DNA of 64,000 bases, from positions 1,607,001 to 1,671,000 of the forward strand of contig NZ_OZ026451.1 in assembly GCF_964019545.1 (NCBI RefSeq). The letters are read 5' to 3'. Every line of letters begins with the position of its first letter. The stretch's first letter is position 1. This DNA comes from Rickettsiella endosymbiont of Xylota segnis (GTDB lineage Bacteria; Pseudomonadota; Gammaproteobacteria; Diplorickettsiales; Diplorickettsiaceae). Made by a program: the position numbers and the translations under genes. Of the stretch, positions 50,628 to 59,704 are shown piece by piece. Under the pieces are notes generated by a model. That model was given only the letters and a program-made list of their open reading frames with translations. It searched no databases and was not told the origin of the DNA.

Positions 50628-50660
50628 TAATAAATAAGTAATTAGTTTATATTAAGGTTA

Positions 50661-51218
50661 TTATTTTTTAGTGGCCACAGATTCAATTTCTTCAATCGTA
50701 CGTTGATGATTTGTAAACACACATATGTCCGCAGCAATAATTAAACTTTTTTCAACAATAGCACGAGCACTTAATTTAGTATTTTGAAATAATGCCAATG
50801 CAGCAGACTGTGCATAAGCCCCTCCCGAACCTATGGCAATTAAATCATGCTCAGGCTCAATTACATCCCCATTCCCACTTAACATAAAAGATTTTTCTTT
50901 ATCCGCAACTGCTAACATTGCCTCTAAACGCCGTAAAACTCGATCGGAACGCCAATCTTTTGCAAGCTCCACCGAAGCGCGGTCTAAACGTCCATTACAT
51001 TCTTTTAACTTATTTTCAAACCGTTCTATTAATGTAAATGCGTCGGCTGTTGCGCCTGCAAATCCAACTAATACTTGACCGTCATACAATTTGCGAACCT
51101 TACGAGCGTTCCCTTTTAAAACAATCGCATTACCTAAAGTAACCTGACCATCTCCACCAATAACGACTTTATCGTTACGCCGAACTAATAATATTGTTGT
51201 ACCATGTAATGACTGCAC
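50661..51218 (-). CDS. hslV: HslV peptidase of the HslUV protease
   Basis: Threonine peptidase forming a two-ring dodecamer. The 185 residues begin [10 protein letters not shown]: removal of MQSLHG leaves T7 as the active nucleophile. [20 protein letters not shown] and [12 protein letters not shown] are family-specific. It sits 33 bases before hslU on the same strand. The six-residue propeptide is longer than the single Met of E. coli but seen in other bacteria. Confidence 0.96.
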   Translation of the reverse strand: MQSLHGTTILLVRRNDKVVIGGDGQVTLGNAIVLKGNARKVRKLYDGQVLVGFAGATADAFTLIERFENKLKECNGRLDRASVELAKDWRSDRVLRRLEAMLAVADKEKSFMLSGNGDVIEPEHDLIAIGSGGAYAQSAALALFQNTKLSARAIVEKSLIIAADICVFTNHQRTIEEIESVATKK

Positions 51219-51309
51219 TATTTACTCTTTAAATTGTCGGATGTTGAATCTACCACTATGGTGACTTGGATGACTTTTTTCAAGGTCTGGAGATATTAAT
51301 CCTCCTCAT

Positions 51310-51987
51310 CTAGGGAATAATTTTAATCAAAATCGCAGCTAATCCCGCTTTATTTAAACGTTTTTTTTCCTCAGTTAGCCTGCCTAAGTTCGAGGGACCA
51401 ATATAGATTTGGTATATTAGCTTACCATTAACTAAGTTGGCCTTTTTTTGCACGGGAAATCCTTTCAGCAATGCTTGAGCTTGCAACTGTTCTGCATGAG
51501 CTCGATCAGTAAAATCACCTAAGACGAGCATATAAACCTCATGATTGAATTGACTCATTTCTTCTTCTAATTGTTTTTTAGCCTCCGCAATAGCTACTTG
51601 TTCAGGCGTTGGGCTTAGCATTGCATCTATGGGTCTTTGTTGTCCCGAAGAAGTATGAAGTGTTGTTGTCATATCATTGGATAACGGCATTTCCTTCATT
51701 GCAGAATCGACATGTTGTGATAAATTCAAATTGTCTTGAGGCAAAATATTATAGAAATCGAATTTTGGTTCTGGCGATTGAGGCGCTGGGACTTCGATAT
51801 TTTTTTTATCAGCTATCTTTTCGACAGATTGAATAGCTGTTCTTTTATGAACAGGCTTTAGAAAAAACAAGCCTAAAATAAATAAACCGATTGAAATTCC
51901 TAACATTACCCATAGATAACGATTGTTTTTACGTCTAGGAGTTAAATATTTATATTTTGTATATTTTTTTGCATAATCTTTAGCCAT
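51310..51987 (-). CDS. SPOR-domain membrane protein (FtsN-like)
   Basis: A 225-residue bitopic protein: cytosolic basic N-terminus, transmembrane helix at about 26-44, a low-complexity periplasmic linker, and a C-terminal SPOR domain (about 150-225) with YMLVLGDFTDRAHAEQLQAQA. SPOR domains bind peptidoglycan lacking stem peptides at the septum. Its place between argS and hslV is that of ftsN in many Gammaproteobacteria, so FtsN is likely; the start overlaps the argS stop by one base. Confidence 0.85.
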   Translation of the reverse strand: MAKDYAKKYTKYKYLTPRRKNNRYLWVMLGISIGLFILGLFFLKPVHKRTAIQSVEKIADKKNIEVPAPQSPEPKFDFYNILPQDNLNLSQHVDSAMKEMPLSNDMTTTLHTSSGQQRPIDAMLSPTPEQVAIAEAKKQLEEEMSQFNHEVYMLVLGDFTDRAHAEQLQAQALLKGFPVQKKANLVNGKLIYQIYIGPSNLGRLTEEKKRLNKAGLAAILIKIIP

Positions 51988-53750
51988 TACATTACTTCCA
52001 AAGTCTCTACACCTAATAAGCTTAGGCCATTTTTAATTACTTGTGCAGTTGCTGCAATTAAATTTAGTCTCGCATTTCTCAACTTATTATCCTCTATCAA
52101 AAAAACAAATGAATTATAATAAACATGAAAGCTTTGCGCTAAATCTCTCAAATAGTGTGCAATAATATGCGGTTCGTAAGAAGTGGCTGCTGATTCTAGT
52201 ATTTCTAAATAACGATTTAGTAAAACCAACAAATCCTGTTCTTGTATTTCCTTTAATTCTTTAATCGCGGTCATACCTAAAGACTTATCCCAAACCCATT
52301 TTTTTGCATTGAGTTGACGCATGACACTACATATTCGCGCGTAAGCATACTGTACGTAATAGACAGGATTAGCATTCGACTGCTCTTTAGCCAGATCAAG
52401 ATCAAAATCCATATGCTGATCCGCACGTCGTAATACGTAAAAAAAACGTGTTGCATCAGTACCTACTTCTTCTCGAAGCTCTCGTAAAGTAATAAACTCT
52501 CCGCTACGAGTAGACATTTGAATTTTTTTATCGCCGCGATAAAGAATAGCAAATTGCACCAATAAGGCTTTTAAACTATCTGATGAAAAACCTAAAGCTT
52601 GTATAACCGCACGAATTCTAGGGACATAGCCATGATGATCAGAACCTAATATGTTAATTATTTTTTTAAATTTGCGTTGTTCTAATATACAGAGACGATA
52701 GGCCGCATCTGCTGCAAAGTAGGTAGGTTGTCCATTTTCGCGTAACAAAACTCTATCTTTATCATCGCCAAAGTCTGTGGATTTAAACCATAAAGCCCCA
52801 TTAGCTTCATAGGTTTTTCCACTCGCTGTTAAACGCTTTATAGTTTTATCGACAAAATTGGTCTCAAACAAACTTTTTTCTGAAAACCATTCATCAAAAT
52901 TTACTCTAAACGCACTAAGATCTTCTTTAATATCGCTTAAAATAGAGTTTAAACCTACTTCAAATATCTTTTCATAATCAACATCTCCTAATAAAATTTT
53001 AGCTTTAGTGATAAGACCGTCAATATGCTGTTCCTTATTCCCACCTTGTGGTTCGTCAATAGGGATACCTTTAAATACTAATTCAGCTGCTTTAAAAAAA
53101 TCCTTACCATGTTGTGAAAAAAGTTGCTCAGCAATCTTATGAACATAGTTTCCTCGATAGGCGTTACTAGGGAAAATAAATTTTTCTCCGCAGATCTCTA
53201 AATAACGCAGCCAAACGCTGGTTGCCAAAATATCCATCTGCCTTCCAGCATCGTTGATATAATATTCTGCACAAACTTGATAGCCTACTGCTCTCAATAA
53301 TCTCACCATAGAGTCGCCATAGGCTGCCCCACGACCATGACCCACGTGCAAAGGACCAGTAGGATTAGCAGAAACAAACTCAACTAAAACAGATTCATTA
53401 TTGCCTAAATTTGAAATCCCAAATTGATTGGTTTGATTTAAAATCTCTTCGATAACTGGATACCAAAAGGATTTTTTTAAAAAAAAATTAATAAACCCAG
53501 GTTTTGCTATTTCAATTTTTTCTAGTTTAGAATTTTCTGAAGAACAATCTATCTTCGATTTTATTTTTTCGGCTAATTGCAGTGGTGATATTTGTAATTT
53601 TTTCGCCAAAACTAAAGCAATATTACTTGAAAAATCCCCATGTGATTTTTCTCTGGCATAATCCACTTGGATAGTCAGTGAAGCAGGTAGGGATAATTCG
53701 CCCATGCTTAACAAGGCTTTTTTGATTTCTTGTTGCACTATGCGTTTCAT
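51987..53750 (-). CDS. argS: Arginyl-tRNA synthetase
   Basis: Charges tRNA-Arg. The 587 residues have the N-terminal additional domain (about 1-115), the HIGH motif as FVSANPTGPLHVGHGRG, the KMSKS-like QMSTRSGEFITL and the C-terminal anticodon-binding domain (about 460-587). Length is standard. It is followed directly by the SPOR gene and then hslVU. The ATG at 53750 follows AAGGA-like bases only loosely. Confidence 0.96.
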   Translation of the reverse strand: MKRIVQQEIKKALLSMGELSLPASLTIQVDYAREKSHGDFSSNIALVLAKKLQISPLQLAEKIKSKIDCSSENSKLEKIEIAKPGFINFFLKKSFWYPVIEEILNQTNQFGISNLGNNESVLVEFVSANPTGPLHVGHGRGAAYGDSMVRLLRAVGYQVCAEYYINDAGRQMDILATSVWLRYLEICGEKFIFPSNAYRGNYVHKIAEQLFSQHGKDFFKAAELVFKGIPIDEPQGGNKEQHIDGLITKAKILLGDVDYEKIFEVGLNSILSDIKEDLSAFRVNFDEWFSEKSLFETNFVDKTIKRLTASGKTYEANGALWFKSTDFGDDKDRVLLRENGQPTYFAADAAYRLCILEQRKFKKIINILGSDHHGYVPRIRAVIQALGFSSDSLKALLVQFAILYRGDKKIQMSTRSGEFITLRELREEVGTDATRFFYVLRRADQHMDFDLDLAKEQSNANPVYYVQYAYARICSVMRQLNAKKWVWDKSLGMTAIKELKEIQEQDLLVLLNRYLEILESAATSYEPHIIAHYLRDLAQSFHVYYNSFVFLIEDNKLRNARLNLIAATAQVIKNGLSLLGVETLEVM

Positions 53751-53969
53751 AAGGATTAAATCATTAGAAGGTCAAGAAGGGCGAGATTATAGCGCAATAC
53801 GCTCCAGGAAAAATATAGCCAATAAGCTGATAAACTAAGCCCTTTAGAATATTAAGTCTTATTAATTCAAACGTTTTAACCTTTCCGGCCTAAATGCTCA
53901 ATCTTTATCTGGCAAATAACCTCCGACAAGGTTAATATTCCATCAAAATAATAATAAGAGCATTAAACC

Positions 53970-54869
53970 ATGAAAGTCTTAGCCTATTGTTTATTTGTCA
54001 GTTTGTCCCTTTTTAGTCTTTTTAGCCATGCGCAAGTAACGTCGGATAGTAAACCTATATTAAGCAAGAATATCCCTATTAATGACTTCGATAGTTTAGA
54101 TATTCAAGGTCCTGTCAATGTTTACATTGATGCAACCCAAACCCATGCTTCCTTACAAATTCTCGGGGACTCGAAAAGAGTCTTTGCTGTCACTTACAGT
54201 GAAAAAAACCATATTTTATACCTTGGAACCAAACCCATTTTTCGTCCAGAACCTGGAGAAAGATTAACAATCCGCGTCAATACATCCCCGTCAAAAATAA
54301 AACAAATACAATTCAATAGTAATGCGACTCTTTTTGGCAAAGGACTGACTGGGTCTTTATCGCTTCGTGCGCAAGGAAAAGGTCAAATCAATCTTTACAC
54401 CAATAAGTTAGATCTAAAATCTCTTTATAGTAACGGTAATGAAAGTATTATATTTCATAATTTACTTAGTTCAAACTTAAAAATAGAAACACATAATTCT
54501 CATAATATTGTTATTCAAGGTATCGTTTCATTAAATGAGGTCGATTATACCGGAAATGGAAATTTGAAGGTATATTGGGTTAATAGCCCTTACTTAAGAA
54601 TAGATGCTAACGGTAAAGGAAAAATTAGTTTAGCAGGAGTCGTCAAAACCTTAGATATCAAATTGTCACAAGATACGCAACTATTCGCACAACAATTGCG
54701 TGCACATCAAGGATTTGTAAAAACTGAAAAACAAGCTCAAGCAACCGTAAATGTTAGAAATACATTGCGGGCATTTGCAAAAGACAAAAGCGTGATTTAT
54801 TACTTATCGCCTTTAAATTTTATAAGTAAATATTCAGAAGGAGAAGGCCTAGTACTTAATAAAAATTAA
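53970..54869 (+). CDS. DUF2807 (GIN domain) exported protein
   Basis: 299 residues with a signal peptide (about 1-21, cut after FSHA). A DUF2807 domain follows, built of short beta-helix repeats: DFDSLDIQGPVNVYIDAT, RAQGKGQINLYT, VDYTGNGNLKVYWV, IDANGKGKISLAG. Domains like this are thought to form a beta-helical surface or periplasmic protein; function is unknown. Upstream, about 220 bases separate it from argS. The C-terminal tail after about residue 235 is less repetitive. Confidence 0.8.
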   Translation: MKVLAYCLFVSLSLFSLFSHAQVTSDSKPILSKNIPINDFDSLDIQGPVNVYIDATQTHASLQILGDSKRVFAVTYSEKNHILYLGTKPIFRPEPGERLTIRVNTSPSKIKQIQFNSNATLFGKGLTGSLSLRAQGKGQINLYTNKLDLKSLYSNGNESIIFHNLLSSNLKIETHNSHNIVIQGIVSLNEVDYTGNGNLKVYWVNSPYLRIDANGKGKISLAGVVKTLDIKLSQDTQLFAQQLRAHQGFVKTEKQAQATVNVRNTLRAFAKDKSVIYYLSPLNFISKYSEGEGLVLNKN

Positions 54870-54908
54870 TAGGGGTTTCCAATTGCATCATACTGGTCAT
54901 CAAGCATC

Positions 54909-54972
54909 CGTTTTTCTGCGTTTCGTTACTCACATTACTGCGTGCATGCTCCGTTACGACCCCAAAAAAACG
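54909..54972. other. Inverted-repeat element between DUF2807 and OmpA-like genes
   Basis: CGTTTTT and AAAAACG form a seven-base inverted repeat around about 50 bases that include GCGTTTCGTTACTCAC and CTCCGTTACGACCCC. It lies between convergent genes and could end both transcripts or be a short intergenic repeat. I saw no second copy in this window. Confidence 0.3.
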
Positions 54973-55012
54973 ACGCTTTTTATATCAAAGCACAATTAAA
55001 AACATCCTTTAA

Positions 55013-55528
55013 TTAATTTTTTACTAAGATAATCTCAACACGACGATTAAAACTACTTGCTTTAACGTTTCGATTACTCGCAATGAAATCATGTCGCCCG
55101 TACCCGATCGTACGCAGACGTTGCGAACCTATTCCGTGCGACCATAAAAAACTTGTTATTACCTCTGCTTGATCCTGTGTAATCGCAGATGCTGTTTGTG
55201 GATCATAAAGATCATCGCTATATCCCACCACTTGAATGAGACCATCTCCGTAAGATTTTATGAGCTTAATGGTCTGACTAAGCTGCTGTGCACAATTGAC
55301 AGTTAATTTCCCATTTGGCCGAAAACAGCCATCACTATAGGCAATAACTCTAAGTCGATCAGCAGCTTGTACTACTTGAATAACAGGAGATGGTAAATCC
55401 TTTTTTTTCTTTGTGTTTTTTACTGTTTTTTTCTCTAGGGATGGTTCATCCAATGAATGATTGGAAGCACAACCAGCCATAACAAACATAGCTGAAATTA
55501 ATAAACAATAAAGCGAGATTGTTTTCAT
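55013..55528 (-). CDS. OmpA/Pal-like lipoprotein
   Basis: 171 residues. The lipobox VMAGC places the acylated cysteine at C20; a basic linker (about 30-50, rich in Lys) leads to an OmpA_C domain (about 58-171) ending NRRVEIILVKN. Such domains bind the meso-diaminopimelate of peptidoglycan, so the protein should tie the outer membrane to the wall. It is not the main Pal (no tol genes near). The A-rich lysine linker KKTVKNTKKKKD is notable. Confidence 0.85.
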   Translation of the reverse strand: MKTISLYCLLISAMFVMAGCASNHSLDEPSLEKKTVKNTKKKKDLPSPVIQVVQAADRLRVIAYSDGCFRPNGKLTVNCAQQLSQTIKLIKSYGDGLIQVVGYSDDLYDPQTASAITQDQAEVITSFLWSHGIGSQRLRTIGYGRHDFIASNRNVKASSFNRRVEIILVKN

Positions 55529-55557
55529 GATTTTCTCATCTTATTTTAATAATAGGA

Positions 55558-56871
55558 CTATTTATTCAGCCCCTTACGTAACCTAGCATAATAAAAGCCA
55601 TCCGGTCCATGAATTTGGGGAAAAATTTGTCTTCCTACACTACAAGCTACTCCCCATGTTTCGTCTAAGACCTCTTCCTTGGCATCAGCATGGAGCGATA
55701 AAAAACGAATTAATACATCGCTATTTTCTTCTGGCAACACCGAACAAGTCACATATAATAAAATACCATTCGGCTTTAATATCTCCCAAAGACTTGATAT
55801 CAGTTGATATTGTTGTTCAGCTAATTTAACAATATCCTCCTCTCTGCGTAATAATTTAATGTCCGGATGTTTACGAATAACTCCGGTTCCTGAACAAGGA
55901 GCATCTAATAATATTCTATCGAATAAGCCTTCCTTCCAAATGCTTTTGAGATTCTGTGCTTTCGCACAGAGCAATTGTACTTTGGTATCTGATAAGCTTA
56001 AACGATTCAAATTCTCTTTAACTTTACTTAAACGGATTGCATCAGAATCGACAGCTACACAACTTAGTAGATCAGATTGTGATTCCAAAATATGCGTTGT
56101 TTTCCCTCCGGGTGCCGCACAAGCATCTAAAACTGTTTGCCCAGGCTTTAGCAACAATAAAGAAGTAGCCAATTGCGCGGCCGTATCTTGAATAGAAACT
56201 TCTCCTTGCATAAAACCAGGTAATTTAATTACTGGACTAGATTCGTCGAGTATAATTCCAGTTGCACTCAATTCACTTAAGTGTCCTGTTATATCCTTAT
56301 CTTTTAATTTTTGCATGTAATCTTTTCTTGTAATTTTCAAAAAATTAACTCGCAGACTCATAGGAGGCAAATGATTATTGGCAGCTAAAATTGTTTGCCA
56401 TTCATTGGGCCATGCTTGTTGTAATTTTTTAATTAACCAATCAGGATGAGCAAAATGACTATCTTTAGGTAATTTTTTTAGTAAACTGGCTTTTTGTCGT
56501 TGAAATGATCGTAATACCCCATTAATTAAGGGTACCGCCCAAACTTTGTTTAGTTCTCTCGCTCCTTGTACTGTCTCATGAACAGCAGCATGCGGAGATG
56601 TCCTTAAATAGTTAAGTTGATAAAGACCTATTAACAATAATGCATAAACATTTTGATCGGCGGCATTAAGAGGTTTTTTTAATAAATAGGCACATAGTTG
56701 CCTTAAAGGCGCATACCAACGTATCACTCCATAACATAATTCTTGAATAAATGCTCTATCGCGCGAATTAATGTTGGCATTTAAACCTGCTGACAAAGCA
56801 TCCTTAAGCGATATTTTTTCTTTTATAACACGAGAAATAATTTGTGCGGCTGTTGCCCGAGAATTAGACAT
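55558..56871 (-). CDS. rsmB: 16S rRNA (cytosine-967 C5) methyltransferase
   Basis: Methylates C967 of 16S rRNA. 437 residues: an N-terminal NusB-like RNA-binding domain (about 1-140) and a SAM methyltransferase domain. Its two catalytic cysteines are in DAPCSGTG (about 325) and YVTCSVLPEEN (about 382), with the SAM loop LDACAAPGGKT. It overlaps the fmt stop by eight bases, making rsmB part of the def-fmt-rsmB operon. Confidence 0.95.
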   Translation of the reverse strand: MSNSRATAAQIISRVIKEKISLKDALSAGLNANINSRDRAFIQELCYGVIRWYAPLRQLCAYLLKKPLNAADQNVYALLLIGLYQLNYLRTSPHAAVHETVQGARELNKVWAVPLINGVLRSFQRQKASLLKKLPKDSHFAHPDWLIKKLQQAWPNEWQTILAANNHLPPMSLRVNFLKITRKDYMQKLKDKDITGHLSELSATGIILDESSPVIKLPGFMQGEVSIQDTAAQLATSLLLLKPGQTVLDACAAPGGKTTHILESQSDLLSCVAVDSDAIRLSKVKENLNRLSLSDTKVQLLCAKAQNLKSIWKEGLFDRILLDAPCSGTGVIRKHPDIKLLRREEDIVKLAEQQYQLISSLWEILKPNGILLYVTCSVLPEENSDVLIRFLSLHADAKEEVLDETWGVACSVGRQIFPQIHGPDGFYYARLRKGLNK

Positions 56872-57811
56872 ACATTCGATCTAAAATCGCACCTACATGA
56901 AATAATTCCGATTTATCATGGATGAAGCTTGAAATCGGTAAGCATCTGCCTCCGGGCCATTGCACTTCTAATAAACGTAATACACCCTTTCCTGTAGCCA
57001 CATCTATACCTTCTCGGTCAGCTTTTAAGATTAAACCGGGCTTTGCGGAAGTGGTTTCATTAAGTACTTCGGCTTTACAAATACGCAATATAGACTTTCC
57101 TAATACTACGCGAGCAATTGGCTTAGGGTGGAAAGCACGCACCATTCTATCTAAATAAATTGCAGGCTTTTCCCAATCTATCTCAGCTTCCGATTTATTA
57201 ATTTTTTTTGCATAGCTACTTTCTTTTTCATTTTGTGGCTCTGAAGGATACGAACCATTTTCAATGATACTTAAGCTCTCTATCAGTGCTCTAGCACCTA
57301 AATCAGCTAGCCGATCTTGTAAAGTTTGATTTGTATCATTGGGCTCGATAGTACAAGAAAATTTCTTTATCATTTCACCTGTATCAAGCCCCTCATCCAT
57401 CTGCATAATAGTAACGCCGGTTTCTTTGTCACCTTCTAAAATAGCACGTTGAATGGGTGCTGCTCCCCGCCACCGTGGCAATAAGGATGCATGCACGTTG
57501 ATACATCCAAAACGAGGGATAGTTAATATTGCGGGTGGCAAAATAAGTCCATAAGCCACCACTACCATTAAATCAACATTAAAAGAAGCTAATTTCTTTT
57601 GCTCATTAGCATCACGTAAACTAATTGGCTGCTGGACAGGAAGTTTATTCTCTAAAGCCAGTTTTTTAACCGGACTCATTAATAATTTTCGCCCTCTTCC
57701 AGCAGGACGATCAGGCTGTGTATAAACAGCACATATCTTATGACTTGAGTTCAACAAAGCTTGTAAACTGGGTAGAGCAAATTCGGGCGTCCCTGCAAAA
57801 ATAAGTTTCAA
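56864..57811 (-). CDS. fmt: Methionyl-tRNA formyltransferase
   Basis: Formylates initiator Met-tRNA so translation can start with fMet. The 315 residues have the N10-formyl-THF domain, with HASLLPRWRGAAPIQRAI and the catalytic D/N/H set in MDEGLDTG, and a C-terminal beta-barrel that binds tRNA. Its start overlaps the def stop by four bases and its end the rsmB start. Confidence 0.96.
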   Translation of the reverse strand: MKLIFAGTPEFALPSLQALLNSSHKICAVYTQPDRPAGRGRKLLMSPVKKLALENKLPVQQPISLRDANEQKKLASFNVDLMVVVAYGLILPPAILTIPRFGCINVHASLLPRWRGAAPIQRAILEGDKETGVTIMQMDEGLDTGEMIKKFSCTIEPNDTNQTLQDRLADLGARALIESLSIIENGSYPSEPQNEKESSYAKKINKSEAEIDWEKPAIYLDRMVRAFHPKPIARVVLGKSILRICKAEVLNETTSAKPGLILKADREGIDVATGKGVLRLLEVQWPGGRCLPISSFIHDKSELFHVGAILDRMYV

Positions 57812-58311
57812 GATTTCCCCCTTTTCTTTTTATCTAGTTTTTTAAGTGCCCATTGACGTTTAAGATGAGATAAATGATCTAAAAATAGCTTACCATTCAG
57901 ATGATCCACTTCATGTTGTATACAATGCGCCAATAAATCCTCAGCTTCTAATGTATATTTTTCCCCAAATCTATCCTGAGCCTCTAGTTTAACCCATAAC
58001 GCCCGTGGAGCTTTATCATAAACTCCCGGCACAGATAAACAACCTTCTTCCATTAATGCCTCGCCTTTTTTCTCAACAATTACAGGGTTAATTAAACACC
58101 AAGTTTTCGATTTATTATTAGAAACGTCAATAACCGCTAGTTTTTTGCTAATAGCAATTTGTGGAGCCGCTAAACCTATGCCCTTAGCGGCATACATCGT
58201 CTCAAACATATCGTCAATTAATCGTTGTAAAGCCTCGTCAAAAACCGTAATTGACGTTGTGGACGCACGCAAACGTACATCTGGAAGTTGGATAATAGGA
58301 TAAATAGCCAT
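57808..58311 (-). CDS. def: Peptide deformylase
   Basis: Removes the formyl group from new proteins. 167 residues with the three family motifs: GIGLAAPQ (44-51), EEGCLSVPG with the metal ligand C91, and HEVDH with H133, E134 and H137. It heads the def-fmt-rsmB unit, so start, release and rRNA modification are co-expressed. The end KRQWALKKLDKKKRGKS is basic. Confidence 0.96.
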   Translation of the reverse strand: MAIYPIIQLPDVRLRASTTSITVFDEALQRLIDDMFETMYAAKGIGLAAPQIAISKKLAVIDVSNNKSKTWCLINPVIVEKKGEALMEEGCLSVPGVYDKAPRALWVKLEAQDRFGEKYTLEAEDLLAHCIQHEVDHLNGKLFLDHLSHLKRQWALKKLDKKKRGKS

Positions 58312-58486
58312 AGAATTTTATCTTTTTTTACTCATCAAAATCAAAAGTCATTATGATACTTGTTGGTTGTATTATACTAAATGTGACATCTGACAGTCCA
58401 AAGGTCAATTTTCCTTACTTAAAATGCTTAAGTCAATCATCAGCTTTAAGAAATAAAACATCTTTAAGGTCTAAGAATTTTAAAGA

Positions 58487-58514
58487 GTGACGCTGTACTT
58501 TTTTTCTGTATAAT
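58487..58514 (+). promoter_or_regulatory. Candidate promoter for the orphan gene at 58566
   Basis: GTGACG and TATAAT are separated by 16 bases, a fair sigma-70 pair. Transcription would start near 58521, about 45 bases before the ATG. The mRNA would carry AAGGAGG followed by a short TTG-started frame of six codons whose TAA overlaps the ATG (TAATG). Confidence 0.5.
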
Positions 58515-58565
58515 TATCAGACAATTTCGCAATCAAGGAGGATCATTGATAAAAGAGAGGTTATA

Positions 58566-59579
58566 ATGCCTAACGATATTGAACAACTTAAACAAGATTT
58601 TTTACGTTATATTAATTTTTTACAATTCCTTTCACCAGAAATATTAGTCGATAAAGTATCCTCGATTTCCCAAAATAAACTTTCTAAAATTGAAATCAAG
58701 CATAATAATGAGAAAATATTATTTATCGAGACCAAAAACAAAAAATGCCACTTAACCAAAAATGACTTAGGAAAATATGGTCTTAGTGTAGAAGATTTTA
58801 GAAAAGGTATCGAAGATATCAAGAGCAAAGATCCAAAAAAAATATTTTCAGCCGCTGTCGAAGAAATTATTATTCTCCATAATAAAAAATTATGCGAAAT
58901 TTATATCCCCTCTACTATTTTAATTTACACAGAACTTTACGAAAAATTTAAGCTTGCCTATCCAAACACTGATAGATATAGAATTTATCATTTAATAGAT
59001 GTAACCATAGAGAACTCATTAACTGATAAGTCCAGCTTAACCTATAACTATTTTAAGAGAGCATATCAGGGCTATAAGAATTCTACGGGTTTCGCATCTC
59101 TTTTTGGTGGTGAAACCGAAGACCTTAAAATTATTTTTAGTATTACTAAAAAATTAAAATTAAATTTCACTCCTTATCAAAAAAACTATATTGGTTTAAT
59201 AAATTTAATTGAACAATTCTGTATATGTGACCAAGATAAAGAAGCAGCCGAAACTTTAATTGTTCAATTAAAACATCATACTAATAATTCTTTTTCTATC
59301 TTAATTCAAAAATCTTTTCAAAATGAAACTGCTCTTATTAAAGACTTTAAATCTAAAACTCAAGAACTAATAAAAAACTACATTGAAGATCATCCCGGTG
59401 AATGTAAAAAACAACGAAGTATCTTAGATCGTATATTATGGTTTATTACAAAAATATTTCCAGAATCAATTTTTCCAAAAGATAAAAGAATGACTTTATT
59501 CGGGAAGTATACAAAAATTGGAAGCAAAATTAAAAATCTATCTAATCAAGTAATTGAAAAGACATTAAATCTTGTCTAA
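58566..59579 (+). CDS. Orphan protein, unknown function
   Basis: I do not recognise this 337-residue protein. It is mostly helical by composition, rich in Lys, Asn and Ile, with no signal peptide, no clear transmembrane helix and no enzyme motif I know. Two parts are noticeable: a helical core (about 70-250), and a basic aromatic stretch RILWFITKIFPESIFPKDKR near 290-312 ahead of a basic tail. GAGAGG lies seven bases before the ATG. Proteins of this kind in Legionellales are often secreted effectors; that is a guess here. Confidence 0.55.
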   Translation: MPNDIEQLKQDFLRYINFLQFLSPEILVDKVSSISQNKLSKIEIKHNNEKILFIETKNKKCHLTKNDLGKYGLSVEDFRKGIEDIKSKDPKKIFSAAVEEIIILHNKKLCEIYIPSTILIYTELYEKFKLAYPNTDRYRIYHLIDVTIENSLTDKSSLTYNYFKRAYQGYKNSTGFASLFGGETEDLKIIFSITKKLKLNFTPYQKNYIGLINLIEQFCICDQDKEAAETLIVQLKHHTNNSFSILIQKSFQNETALIKDFKSKTQELIKNYIEDHPGECKKQRSILDRILWFITKIFPESIFPKDKRMTLFGKYTKIGSKIKNLSNQVIEKTLNLV

Positions 59580-59589
59580 AACTAAAACA

Positions 59590-59697
59590 TTAATGCGGAA
59601 TAAACCAACGTAATAGCTTAGAAACAACGATAATCGTAGTAACTCCAGCTATATATAAGCCGATAAACCATAACCATTGTCGTAAGCGGTTTTTCAT
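59590..59697 (-). CDS. DUF2474 micro-protein of cytochrome bd (CydX-like)
   Basis: A 35-residue protein starting at the ATG at 59697, seven bases after the cydB stop. It begins MKNRLRQWLWFIGLYIAGVT, has one transmembrane helix (about 9-28) and ends KLLRWFIPH. This is the size and pattern of DUF2474 proteins found after CIO-type cydAB in many proteobacteria and thought to act like CydX. GATGAG just upstream gives a ribosome-binding site. It was found by translating the gap after cydB, not by length. Confidence 0.8.
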   Translation of the reverse strand: MKNRLRQWLWFIGLYIAGVTTIIVVSKLLRWFIPH

Positions 59698-59704
59698 ATA
59701 CTCA

